From assembly GCA_964653485.1 (NCBI GenBank), contig CAZZFF010000007.1, forward strand, positions 1-64,000: a DNA stretch of 64,000 nucleotides, in the 5' to 3' direction. Positions 33,249 through 41,528 of the stretch are shown here, piece after piece. The stretch is from CAVQND01 sp964653485. GTDB lineage: Bacteria; Verrucomicrobiota; Verrucomicrobiia; Limisphaerales; UBA8199. The notes beneath the pieces were generated by a model that was not told the origin of the DNA, did not search any database, and saw only the letters and a list, made by a program, of their open reading frames with translations. The position numbers and the translations under genes were made by a program. Numbering within the stretch: the first letter of the stretch is position 1; every line of letters starts with the position of its first letter.

Positions 33249-35423
33249 ATGTCCCCGCTTGCTGCAATCCTCAGACGATTGCAAACAGGCGCCACATTTG
33301 CCCCGCGAGAGTTGGCCTGCGTGGTTCACACGCCCAGGCGGCCCGCGCACGTCCCGCGCCCCTGTGGGGCGTGGTTCCTCGGCGTGGTTCTCCTGTTGAG
33401 CGCCGCATTGGAGGGCTGGTCCGGCAGCATCGCCGAAAGACAGCAAGCTCTCGACGAATGGCGCAACCTGACGGCGCCCACCGCCTCGCCTCCGAGGGTG
33501 TTCGTCAAAGGTGACACCATTCTCCTTTGTTTTTCCACCCCGACGGGCGTCGAGGCATTCAGCGCGAACTGGCATCGGGTGCGGATTCCCACTCCCAACT
33601 ACAAAGTCAACTGCGAGGTGTTGCGTTGGGACCAGAAACTGCCTCGGATGCCGGCTGGGGCGCGACACTGGCGCGAGGCGGTCGTCATCGCCGGCGGTGA
33701 ATGGCGTCGGATGGCCACCGACCTCATCGCTCAACTCACGCCCGCCACGCCGGGCAACGGGGCTTGCTACCAGGCATTCCTGGCTGATGACATCTTATAC
33801 CGCGACCGGCAGGGCAATCCCCGGGTCGCGGCCCGGGGCGAGCAACCGGCCGGTATTGAAATCGAACATCGTTTTTCCACCGAGGAGACCCTGGACTCCC
33901 TGGCACGGCTGGTGGACGAGCACCTGGCGCGGAGTCATCCCGGGGGCATGCTCTTCCTCCTTATGGCTCCCGACGCCAACCGCGTCGCGCAACCGCTGCT
34001 GCTGGACCGGCAGCGCCGCCGCTGCTACTGGCTCACACCCGCCGCTCTTTACGACAACACCGACCGCGGCCTGAGCCTGGCGGTGACCGCCCAGGGCCTG
34101 AGCGCGCTCTTGCTGCAAGCGCACGGCGAGGCGCTGCTCAAGAATCCCATCTCCAGCATGGCGCGCCTGGCCGACCTCGGCCTCGACACGCTCGTCCGGT
34201 TCCTCCGGATGCCCTTGCCTAAGTCGGGCCAGGCCCCTCCCCCCCTGGCCGAAAACGCCCAGCCCATGGACCTCGCCCAATGGGAAGAGTGGTTGGATCG
34301 GTACACCGGCACACTGCGCGAGGAGGGCTCGATGCGCCTGCTCATCGACGGCGACCGCTTCTTCGACCGTCTCCACCAGGCCATCGCCGACGCCACCAAC
34401 CATATCAGTTTCGAGATTTATATCTTTGACAGAGATGACGCCGCCGTCGCCGTCGCCGACCAACTCAAGGAGCGGTCTCGGACGATCCCGGTCAAGATCA
34501 TCATGGACCGCATGGGCAGCATCGGGGCGGGCATTCACCCGCCCGCCACACCGATGCCCCAGGACTTCACGGCCCCCACTTCCATGCTGAGTTACTTGCG
34601 CCAGGATTCCCGCGTGCAAGCCCGGTCGTTTCTTAACCCCTGGCTTTCGGCGGACCATTCCAAGGTGCTGCTGATCGACGGCGCCTGCGCGTGGCTGGGC
34701 GGGATGAACCTCGGCCGCAAATACCGCTACGAGTGGCATGACCTCATGGTCGAGGTCCACGGACCCGTGGTCGCTTCCCTTGAGGACCGGTTTAAGCGTC
34801 ATTGGGCCCACGCCGGCCCTCTGGGGGACCTCGCCTACGCAGGGGCGCTGCTCGGCGGCGGTTCAGCCAAAGAGAGGGCCGCCGCCGCTTGCGCTCCCGG
34901 CCCCTGGATACAGGTCCGCCGTTTGCCTACCCATACGGCCTGGAAACCCTTCGCCGCCGCCGTGCTAGAATCGCTCCACCACGCCCGCAGCTACATCTAT
35001 GTCGAAGACCCTTACCTGTTCGACAAACGGGTCATCGCCGGCCTGGTCCGCGCCCGGCGGCGCGGCGTGGACGTGCGCGTCGTCCTGCCGCGTGTCAACG
35101 ATCTCAAGCCGGGAGGCCGCAGCAACCTGGTGAACGCCAATTACCTCATCGAGCAAGGGGTGCGCGTCTATTTCTATCCCGGGATGACCCACGTCAAGGC
35201 CCTGCTGGTCGATGGCTGGTCGTGCCTGGGTTCCGGCAACCTGAACCACCTCAGCCTCCGGCTCAACCAGGAGCAGAACATCGCCACGTCGGACCCGGCC
35301 TTTGCCGGGTGCCTCAAGCGTGAACTCTTCGAGGAAGACTTCGCCCGCTCTTCCGAATTGACGGAACCGGTCTCGCTCGAATGGATGGACGTGCTCGCCG
35401 ACCTTGTGCTCGAAAACTTCTAA
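33249..35423 (+). CDS. Phospholipase D / cardiolipin synthase-like membrane-anchored protein
   Basis: Starting from the ATG at 33249 the protein has 724 residues. A hydrophobic anchor (AWFLGVVLLLSAALEGWS) is followed by about 300 residues of unfamiliar N-terminal region. The C-terminal half has two HKD motifs: HSKVLLIDGACAWLGGMNLG and HVKALLVDGWSCLGSGNLN, typical of the PLD superfamily and closest to cardiolipin synthases (FEIYIFDRDD, IYVEDPYLFD). The long N-terminal extension is unusual compared with about 480-residue cardiolipin synthases. It could make cardiolipin or act as another phosphatidyltransferase or phospholipase. ATG 33213 and TTG 33159 are alternative starts. Confidence 0.85.
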   Translation: MSPLAAILRRLQTGATFAPRELACVVHTPRRPAHVPRPCGAWFLGVVLLLSAALEGWSGSIAERQQALDEWRNLTAPTASPPRVFVKGDTILLCFSTPTGVEAFSANWHRVRIPTPNYKVNCEVLRWDQKLPRMPAGARHWREAVVIAGGEWRRMATDLIAQLTPATPGNGACYQAFLADDILYRDRQGNPRVAARGEQPAGIEIEHRFSTEETLDSLARLVDEHLARSHPGGMLFLLMAPDANRVAQPLLLDRQRRRCYWLTPAALYDNTDRGLSLAVTAQGLSALLLQAHGEALLKNPISSMARLADLGLDTLVRFLRMPLPKSGQAPPPLAENAQPMDLAQWEEWLDRYTGTLREEGSMRLLIDGDRFFDRLHQAIADATNHISFEIYIFDRDDAAVAVADQLKERSRTIPVKIIMDRMGSIGAGIHPPATPMPQDFTAPTSMLSYLRQDSRVQARSFLNPWLSADHSKVLLIDGACAWLGGMNLGRKYRYEWHDLMVEVHGPVVASLEDRFKRHWAHAGPLGDLAYAGALLGGGSAKERAAAACAPGPWIQVRRLPTHTAWKPFAAAVLESLHHARSYIYVEDPYLFDKRVIAGLVRARRRGVDVRVVLPRVNDLKPGGRSNLVNANYLIEQGVRVYFYPGMTHVKALLVDGWSCLGSGNLNHLSLRLNQEQNIATSDPAFAGCLKRELFEEDFARSSELTEPVSLEWMDVLADLVLENF

Positions 35424-35433
35424 CAGCCGCGCC

Positions 35434-35907
35434 ATGACAATTCACATCACCCGGGCTGAAAGTCCCTCTCAGATTGACGAGGTTCGCGTCCTGTTTCGGG
35501 AGTATGAGCGGCATCTTCGCGTGAATCTTTGCTTTCAGAGTTTCGAGGCGGAATTGGCGGGCCTGCCCGGCAGCTACGCTCTTCCCGGAGGGGCGCTGCT
35601 CATCGCAATGGACGGAGACCGGGCCGCCGGGTGCGCGGCCCTGCGCAAGTTCGCTGACGGCGTCGGCGAGATGAAGCGGCTTTTCGTCCGCCCGGAGCAC
35701 CGCGGACAGGGCGCCGGCAGGGCGCTGGCAGTCCGCGTGCTCGAAGAGGCGGTTGGCGCGGGCTACACCCGGATGCGCCTGGACACCCTTGCCAGGCTCA
35801 AAGAGGCCATGAGCCTCTATCAGTCTCTCGGGTTCAAACCGATCCAGCCGTACCGCTTCAACCCGCTGGAGGATGTCGTCTATTTGGAGTTGGCCTTGAC
35901 CCGGTAA
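35434..35907 (+). CDS. GNAT-family N-acetyltransferase
   Basis: A 157-residue GNAT protein. The acetyl-CoA-binding motif A is EMKRLFVRPEHRGQGAGRAL (Q/RxxGxG/A type), followed by motif B around AMSLYQSLGFKPIQPY. The substrate is not predictable. It begins 10 bp after the PLD gene, at an ATG where the conserved fold starts, and is probably translated from the same transcript. The AraC regulator follows 15 bp later. Confidence 0.88.
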   Translation: MTIHITRAESPSQIDEVRVLFREYERHLRVNLCFQSFEAELAGLPGSYALPGGALLIAMDGDRAAGCAALRKFADGVGEMKRLFVRPEHRGQGAGRALAVRVLEEAVGAGYTRMRLDTLARLKEAMSLYQSLGFKPIQPYRFNPLEDVVYLELALTR

Positions 35908-35922
35908 TGCCGGACCGACTCC

Positions 35923-36837
35923 TTGAGGCTCATTGTGCGCGAACACCCCTCGGAAACACAGGCTCCAGTCCAGGCGCCGCAAGAGGTTTTGCTCGCCGAG
36001 CGCGTCGTTGAGGCGGCGTTGCGGCAACAGCCTCTGCTGCGCGGCTTGATGGCGACGGGGGCGGCCTATTTGCCCCGGCGCGCGGGCGTGCTGTTCCGCA
36101 ACTCCAAGCCGCCTTTGCGCGCCACTTTCCTTTATTGCGTGAAGGGAGGCGGTTGGTGCGAAATCGGCGGCCACCTCCGCACCGTTCGCTCCGGCGAATT
36201 GGTGGTCCTTCCCCCGGACCTCCCGCACACCTGCGCGGCGCAGGCCTCGATTCCATGGACTGTGCATTGCGTCCATGCCGCGGGCGCCAATGTCCCGCAT
36301 TACATCGAGGCCTTGGGCGTTTCCGCCCGCGCCCCTTCGCTCTGGGTCGGCGAGGACATGCAACTGAGGCGGCTGTTCAGCGAGATACTCGAAGCCCTGG
36401 AGCGCGGGCCCGCCTTTGCCAATCTCCTCCAGGCATCCCATGCCCTCGGGTATCTCTTGGCCTCGTTGATTCGCCGGGACGAGCGCGCGCCGGATTCTTC
36501 CGACACCGCCAAGAAGGTGGCCGAGGCGATCGTTTACATGAGCCAGCACTTGGACGAGGCCCTTCGGGTGAGCCACCTTGCCCGCCTGGCCAACCTCTCG
36601 GCCACCCACTTCAGCGTCTTGTTCAAGGAGCAGACCGGCTGCTCGCCCCGCGATTACCTGCACCTGGTTCGCATCCACCACGCATGTCAATTGCTCCGCG
36701 ACACCTCGCTCCAGGTAAAGGAGATTGCCGCCCGGCTCGGCTACCGGGACCCGTTTCATTTCTCCAGGCAGTTCAAAACCTTTCAGGGACTCTCCCCGAG
36801 CCAATTCCGGCAGTCGAAGATTCCTTCATGCGGTTAG
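35923..36837 (+). CDS. AraC-family regulator with cupin sensor domain
   Basis: A 304-residue protein. The N-terminal half is a cupin-like AraC ligand domain (CVKGGGWCEIGGHLRTVRSG, VVLPPDLPHTCAAQ). The C-terminal half carries two helix-turn-helix motifs (VSHLARLANLSATHFSVLFK and VKEIAARLGYRDPFHFSRQF) ending in the AraC signature. The start is a TTG at 35923 or a GTG at 35935. It lies 48 bp upstream of the MtaB-type gene on the same strand, so local control of that gene is a reasonable guess, but no operator can be assigned. Confidence 0.9.
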   Translation: MRLIVREHPSETQAPVQAPQEVLLAERVVEAALRQQPLLRGLMATGAAYLPRRAGVLFRNSKPPLRATFLYCVKGGGWCEIGGHLRTVRSGELVVLPPDLPHTCAAQASIPWTVHCVHAAGANVPHYIEALGVSARAPSLWVGEDMQLRRLFSEILEALERGPAFANLLQASHALGYLLASLIRRDERAPDSSDTAKKVAEAIVYMSQHLDEALRVSHLARLANLSATHFSVLFKEQTGCSPRDYLHLVRIHHACQLLRDTSLQVKEIAARLGYRDPFHFSRQFKTFQGLSPSQFRQSKIPSCG

Positions 36838-36885
36838 TGAATAAGTCCATTCCTCGCCCGCCTTGACTGGAATAGCCTTGCCGGC

Positions 36886-38268
36886 ATGAATCGTTTTACC
36901 AGTCTGGCGATTTCCAACCCTGCCGAGCTCCGCTTTGGGGTCTCGCCCCATCCGCTGACGACCCGCGGCGGTCTGCGCATCGGCGGCGGGTTGGTCTATC
37001 CGGAACTCAATTTTACCCTGCCGCCGATGACCGTCGAGAGCGCCACGATGCCCGAGGTCCGGAACCAATACCGCCAAATCATCTCCGGCGCGCTCGAACG
37101 CGCCGCCGAGCTGGAGGCGCCCGGTTTGGTCGTTGAATTTGAAACGCTGCCGCCGATGACGGAACACCCGGAGTGGGGAATCGAGTTGACGCGAATCCTT
37201 GTGGAGGCCATGGGCCACGCCCGCACCCGTCATGGACTCAAGAGCGTCCTGCGGATTACCCCCAACGACACCCGCGAGATGGAACGTCCGCCCTGCATGC
37301 GCCGAGGCCCGCTCCTGGAGGCCATGCTGGCCACTTTTGAAGGCTGCGCCGACGCCGGCGCCGAACTCCTGAGCATCGAGTCGGTGGGCGGCAAGGAAGT
37401 CCACGACGAGGCCCTGATGATGGGGGACGTCCGGGCCGTCCTCTTCGGCCTGTGCGTCCTGGGTGTGAGGGACATGCGCTTTCTCTGGACGCACCTCCAG
37501 CGCATCGCCTCCGCGCGCGGGGTCCATTGCGCCGGGGATACGGCTTGCGGCTTCGGCAACACGGCCATGGTCATGGCGGAGCAGAAGATGATCCCGCGCG
37601 TCTTTGCCGCCGTCGTGCGCGCCATCTCCGCCGTGCGGACCCTGGCCTGCTATGAGGCCGGCGCGGTCGGCCCCGGCAAAGATTGCGGTTACGAGAACAT
37701 TATCCTCAAGGCGATTACCGGGTTCCCCATGGCCATGGAGGGCAAGATCGCCGCCTGCGCCCATCTCAGTCCCGTGGGCAACATCGCCGCGGCCGCCTGT
37801 GACACGTGGAGCAACGAATCGATCCAGAACATCAAGCTCCTCGGCGGCATGGCTCCCACCTGCAGCCTCGAGCAGCTCATCTACGATTGCCGCCTTATGA
37901 ACGAGGCCCTGGCCGATGGCCCGGAGGCGGCGCTGCTCTACCGCAAATGGATGGTGGCCTCGGATGTCCACCGCGACCCCCAGGCCCTCGTCCTCGCCCC
38001 CGAGAGCGCCATCGTCATCGCCCAGGCAATCGTCGCCGCTCCCAACGATTATGCCGCCGGCAGAGCCGCCGGCCTCGCCGCCCTGCGCCTCATCCGCGAT
38101 GCCCACTCCAATGGCGCCCTCAAGTTGCCTCCCCGCGAACTCCCTTGGCTCGAACGCCTCCAAACCTCACTCGAGACATTGCCTGACGAAGAATCCCGGT
38201 TCATCGATCTGATGATGGGGCAGGTGGATACCACACGCTTCCGCGCCGCGGAGTACGACCTGGCGTAA
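36886..38268 (+). CDS. mtaB: MtaB-type methanol:corrinoid methyltransferase
   Basis: A 460-residue protein of the MtaB family, which moves the methyl group of methanol to a corrinoid protein. It has the family N-terminus (RFGVSPHPLTTRGGLRIGGG) and ELNFTLPPM. The three zinc ligands known from Methanosarcina barkeri MtaB (Glu164, Cys220, Cys269) have equivalents at E165, C221 and C267, so the catalytic site looks intact. There is no MtaC corrinoid protein, MtaA or corrinoid reactivase in the window, so it is an orphan or its partner lies elsewhere. The substrate may be methanol or another methylated compound. An AraC regulator is immediately upstream. Confidence 0.87.
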   Translation: MNRFTSLAISNPAELRFGVSPHPLTTRGGLRIGGGLVYPELNFTLPPMTVESATMPEVRNQYRQIISGALERAAELEAPGLVVEFETLPPMTEHPEWGIELTRILVEAMGHARTRHGLKSVLRITPNDTREMERPPCMRRGPLLEAMLATFEGCADAGAELLSIESVGGKEVHDEALMMGDVRAVLFGLCVLGVRDMRFLWTHLQRIASARGVHCAGDTACGFGNTAMVMAEQKMIPRVFAAVVRAISAVRTLACYEAGAVGPGKDCGYENIILKAITGFPMAMEGKIAACAHLSPVGNIAAAACDTWSNESIQNIKLLGGMAPTCSLEQLIYDCRLMNEALADGPEAALLYRKWMVASDVHRDPQALVLAPESAIVIAQAIVAAPNDYAAGRAAGLAALRLIRDAHSNGALKLPPRELPWLERLQTSLETLPDEESRFIDLMMGQVDTTRFRAAEYDLA

Positions 38269-38575
38269 GGCGGCGGGAATTAATAAGGGTAGCAAGCTGC
38301 CTTGGTCTGTTGCTGCCCAGCTTCGTTGCACGCTCGTTACGGATCGTGGATGTGCGCCTCTTTCGCGCCTCGGCATCGGACAATGCCTCGGCGCCCTAAT
38401 GCGAAGTTAGTTTTGTCATCGGTGGTCTGGTTGCCGAGTTTTTCCCAGCCTGACCACCCCATGTTATCTTTCAGGGAGGCCTACCCCCTCGCGCAAAGCC
38501 TCGATCGCGGTCTGGACCCCCCCACTCTTGACCTTGGCCTCAACAAACTGCTCCCACTTCAATGCCCGCGAACCT
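38269..38575. other. Intergenic region holding toxin-antitoxin debris
   Basis: This 307-bp gap follows mtaB and precedes the 3' end of a convergent minus-strand gene. Apart from a degenerate ParD-like fragment at 38464-38568 on the minus strand, I see no coding frame. Bases 38272-38460 are of lower GC than the flanking genes and contain no clear terminator. Confidence 0.5.
38464..38568 (-). pseudogene. Remnant of a ParD-like antitoxin
   Basis: Read on the minus strand and ending at a TAA at 38464, the frame encodes RALKWEQFVEAKVKSGGVQ followed by TAIEALREGVGLPER. This resembles the ParD/CopG-type core consensus (FVEEKVKSGRYxxxSEVVRE). It has no start codon in a sensible place, and upstream frame sequence belongs to the overlapping secreted protein gene in another frame. 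No ParE toxin is beside it. It looks like a 5'-truncated, degenerate antitoxin; the similarity is judged by eye over about 30 residues. Confidence 0.45.
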
Positions 38576-40138
38576 TTACGGCACTGTGAAGGTGCCGTGG
38601 TCCGTTTGGCCCGTCCCCGTACTGGAACCCGGGGGAATGAAAGTCTCGAAGTAACTGCCCGCCTTGGAGGCAGAGTAGGTGACGATGATGTAGCCGACGG
38701 TCCCCGCCATGTCGGTTGGGCTGGTGTAATCCATCTTGACCAAGCCCCCAACCGGGCTATACCGGAGGTACGTGTAGGAACCCTCCGATACCTCTTCCTC
38801 GGCTGACGGCTTGGTGGTAACGGTAAAGCCTGTAGCGGTGAAGACCGCCTTGCTCTGAGTGTGCAGTTCGGAGCCATAGGAATCTTTGGAATCGATCGTC
38901 TCACCCGCCAGCGAGTCGGGCGCCAGGTTCGGCTGGCTGCGAAAGGCGACGATGTTGGTATCAAGGCCGCCGGCACTGGAGTTGGTCGTGATGGCCAGGG
39001 CGCTTTGGCCGCTGGTGAAAAGCAGTTCCACCACCATGGGGTGATTCGTCCTGTCCGGCGGTGCGGTGTTGATCAGGGTCAGCATCGCAGTTTTCGTGTC
39101 CAACACGGTGTAATCGTAAACGCCGGCGGCATTGTCATCCTCGTTGCTGCCCGGGAGCATGGTCTGGCTGAAAGTGTTGGTGCCGAAGCTGATGGTGAAC
39201 GTGTTTGTGTCCCCCGGGGAGCCTACCTGCGCCGTCAGGCCGGCCGGGGAGGCCAGGGCCCATTGCGGCTTGTCGCTCGGCTCATAAACGAAGCCGACGG
39301 TGTTCGTCTTGGAGCAGTTCCCAGCCCCGTCCTGGGCGTAGGCCTGCACTATGTTCGCGCCCGACTTGAGCGTCACCTGGGCTGTCCAGGTGGCCCATGA
39401 GTTCGTCGTGGCCGCCGGCATCCAGCCTCCGCCGTTGAATCGATATACGACTTGAGTTACCGCGACATTGTCACTGGCCCCGCCGGTGACGGTAAACACG
39501 GCGTTGGTCACGCTTTGGTTCACTGCCGGCGAGCGAATGACCAGCACTGGCGGGGTGGCATCCTTGAAATTGGCCGTCAGCGTCAGGCCGGTGTCCATCA
39601 CGAAGAAAATGGTCGGGCTGCTGCTCGAGAGGCTGCCGGTCCAGTTGACAAACGCGAAACCCCTGCTCGGAACGGCCGTCATGCCATAGCGGGCGGCGAT
39701 GTTGAGCCGTTTCCCGTTGTAGTTGGGACTCACGGTGCCTCGGCCCATGATTTGAACGGTCATCAGCGCTGTTTGCACATAGGCGAAACTCACGCTATGC
39801 GTGAGCGAGGTGGTGCCGGCCTTGTCCACGGCGTAGGCCTGCAGCGTGTTCGTGCCCGGCGTCAGGGTTACGCTCGCAGTCCAGTTGGTCCAACCGTTCG
39901 TGCTCACCGTCGCGTTCCAGCCCTTTCCGTTGAGTTGGTAATAAACGCCCGCCAGGGCGGTCTTGCCCTGCGCCTTGCCGGACACGGTCAAGGCGGCATT
40001 CGTCGCCGTGAGGCCGGCTGTCGGGTAGGTGATGATGACGGCCGGGCGGGTCGGGGACACCGCCGGAGCAGGGGGCGGAATGAGCAGCGAAGCCCCGAGA
40101 AGCGCCGCGACAAATGAAGATTTTTGCACGCTTTTCAT
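38576..40138 (-). CDS. Secreted protein with Ig-like repeats and an InlB B-type repeat
   Basis: A 520-residue exported protein with a signal peptide (FVAALLGASLLIPPPAPAVS). It has two Ig-like bacterial repeats of the form TVSGKAQGKTALAGVYYQLN and TVTGGASDNVAVTQVVYRFN, each ending TNTLQAYAVDKAG or ANIVQAYAQDGAG, and between them a divergent InlB B-repeat (TVQIMGRGTVSPNYNGKRLN ending TLTANF). The C-terminal 240 residues are beta-rich and unfamiliar. The overall composition (Thr/Asn/Ser-rich) suits a cell-surface or extracellular protein. No PEP-CTERM or other sorting signal is evident. Confidence 0.8.
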   Translation of the reverse strand: MKSVQKSSFVAALLGASLLIPPPAPAVSPTRPAVIITYPTAGLTATNAALTVSGKAQGKTALAGVYYQLNGKGWNATVSTNGWTNWTASVTLTPGTNTLQAYAVDKAGTTSLTHSVSFAYVQTALMTVQIMGRGTVSPNYNGKRLNIAARYGMTAVPSRGFAFVNWTGSLSSSSPTIFFVMDTGLTLTANFKDATPPVLVIRSPAVNQSVTNAVFTVTGGASDNVAVTQVVYRFNGGGWMPAATTNSWATWTAQVTLKSGANIVQAYAQDGAGNCSKTNTVGFVYEPSDKPQWALASPAGLTAQVGSPGDTNTFTISFGTNTFSQTMLPGSNEDDNAAGVYDYTVLDTKTAMLTLINTAPPDRTNHPMVVELLFTSGQSALAITTNSSAGGLDTNIVAFRSQPNLAPDSLAGETIDSKDSYGSELHTQSKAVFTATGFTVTTKPSAEEEVSEGSYTYLRYSPVGGLVKMDYTSPTDMAGTVGYIIVTYSASKAGSYFETFIPPGSSTGTGQTDHGTFTVP

Positions 40139-40637
40139 GGCCCGAGGCTATCCAGCGCAACGAGGGGGTCAAGGGCGAACTTCAGGAAGTCACCGGGATC
40201 GTCTGTGGCTGTTGACTATTCCACGCCTGACCGAGCGCGGCGGGTGTACCCTCGGCACGTCCGTTGGGCCCGCTGGAAAGCGCAAAACCAAGGACCAACT
40301 CGATGCCCAGCGGCAGAATTGCTGCGCAAGCTCATCGCACTGTGCCACATTTCCTCCCCGGTGTGGCCTACCCTCATCTCTGTGCCGGACGACACCGCGT
40401 GAAGATATAAGGAGTTGTAGTAAAGCCACTTACACCAGTGATTCGGCATACGGAGAGTAGAAGATAATATCTTGTTCTTTTGCCGCCCTGATTGGCGGCT
40501 CGCTCGTTTCACATCCGCGGATAGGCGTCTCGGTCCCGCTTCGCTGGCCGGCAAAATCCCGCTGCGTGGCCGCTGGCGAGAGGGTTCTCACCGAAGCGTG
40601 GCTTGCGCCAATCCTCCTCACCCTGTATCTATGGTCC
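40139..40637. other. 499-bp intergenic region before the DUF433 antitoxin
   Basis: No convincing gene. Bases 40398-40470 are AT-richer than the surroundings and contain a run GCCACTTACACCAGTGATTC followed by GGCATACGG, which resembles a conserved upstream element I associate loosely with verrucomicrobial genes and weakly resembles a sigma-54 -24 half (GGCA), without a good -12. An inverted-repeat-like GCCGCCCTGATTGGCGGC lies at about 40482-40499. Frames here look like translated non-coding DNA. Confidence 0.4.
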
Positions 40638-40871
40638 ATGCACGAACGCATCGCTATTAACCCAAAGGTCTGCCACGGCCAGGCTTGCGTGAGGGGCACC
40701 CGCATCCCGGTGCATCAAGTCTTTCGCATGTTGGCCAATGGCGATTCCGTTGATTCGCTCCTCCGCGCGTACCCCTCTCTCCAGCGCGAGGACATCCTTG
40801 CCTGCTTCGACTATGCCGCATCGCTCGCTGAAGAGGAAGTCAGGCCTTTGGAGACCGTCCGCTCGGAATGA
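40638..40871 (+). CDS. DUF433 antitoxin
   Basis: A 77-residue DUF433 protein: ERIAINPKVCHGQACVRGTR, IPVHQVFRMLANGDSVDSLL, and AYPSLQREDILACFDYAASL, which match the family winged-helix fold. DUF433 proteins are typical antitoxins of DUF5615 (PIN-like) toxins. The stop overlaps the toxin start by four bases (ATGA). The ATG at 40638 is the conserved start; the frame is open 24 codons upstream but not family-like. The antitoxin is intact. Confidence 0.88.
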   Translation: MHERIAINPKVCHGQACVRGTRIPVHQVFRMLANGDSVDSLLRAYPSLQREDILACFDYAASLAEEEVRPLETVRSE

Positions 40872-41224
40872 AGATCTTCGTGGACGAGAACATTCCCAGC
40901 CGCACCGTTGAGGAACTCCGTGGGCTGGGGCATGACGTGCTCGATATCCGTGGCACCGCTGACCAAGGAATGGATGACGACGTTCTCTGGGCGCGGTTGC
41001 TCCACGAACGACGCCTGCTCATCACCACCGACAAAGGTTTTGCGCAGCACCGGTAGGAGGCGCATCCCGGCATGCTCCTCGTGCGTTTGCGCCAACCCGC
41101 TGAACCAAAGATTCATGAACGAGTCCTGCGCGCCATGCACCAGTTTCCCGAGGCCGCCTGGCCGGGACTGCTGGTGGTGATGCGCGACACAATTCAAAGC
41201 GTCACCCGTGCCGAATTGAGCTGA
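40868..41224 (+). pseudogene. DUF5615 PIN-like toxin interrupted by an amber codon
   Basis: The frame opens with MKIFVDENIPSRTVEELRGL and continues to LLITTDKGFAQHR, typical of DUF5615 toxins, then hits TAG at 41054-41056 (codon 63). The same frame then continues without a break for another 55 codons (EAHPGMLLVRLRQPAEPKIH and onward) to TGA at 41222-41224, which restores the usual total length of about 118 residues and family C-terminus. A single nonsense change therefore truncates the toxin after the first half. It could be a dead toxin or a base-call error. Confidence 0.8.
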
Positions 41225-41528
41225 AGACGGGTCGGTCCCCCGCCCGTCGCCCCTGACCGTGGTCCGTTATCTGCCGCCGCCCGCCCCCTGCTCCACGGAG
41301 GGCGGGTTCGGGGCCGGGGCTCCGTGTCAGGCCTACGGCCGCGGCCGTTGCCGCCTGTTCCCCCCCACGTACGGTTTTGGGTAAACCTCCGGGGAAAAGG
41401 CGGCGGTGATTCTAATCAGAGCGACGGCCTGCCGGTCCGGGCGGGGTGGCGTTTAGATGCTCAGGGAATCCACTCTGGCCAGAAAATGTTGCGATATTGA
41501 ATTCGGCCGTCACTCTTGATTCGTCGGG
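41225..41528. other. Intergenic region between the TA pair and coxB
   Basis: A 304-bp GC-rich stretch between the toxin remnant and the 3' end of coxB. It contains several short inverted repeats (for example GGCCGCGGCCG near 41339-41349) and the string CCCCACGTACGGTTTTGGG at about 41364-41382, reminiscent of a conserved motif in group II introns upstream of the reverse transcriptase, but no RT or domain V is visible. One of the hairpins may end the cox transcript on the minus strand. No coding frame is convincing. Confidence 0.4.

Noticed and set aside
41054..41056. Selenocysteine codon in the DUF5615 toxin
   Set aside because: The interrupting codon is TAG, not TGA, so tRNA-Sec cannot read it.
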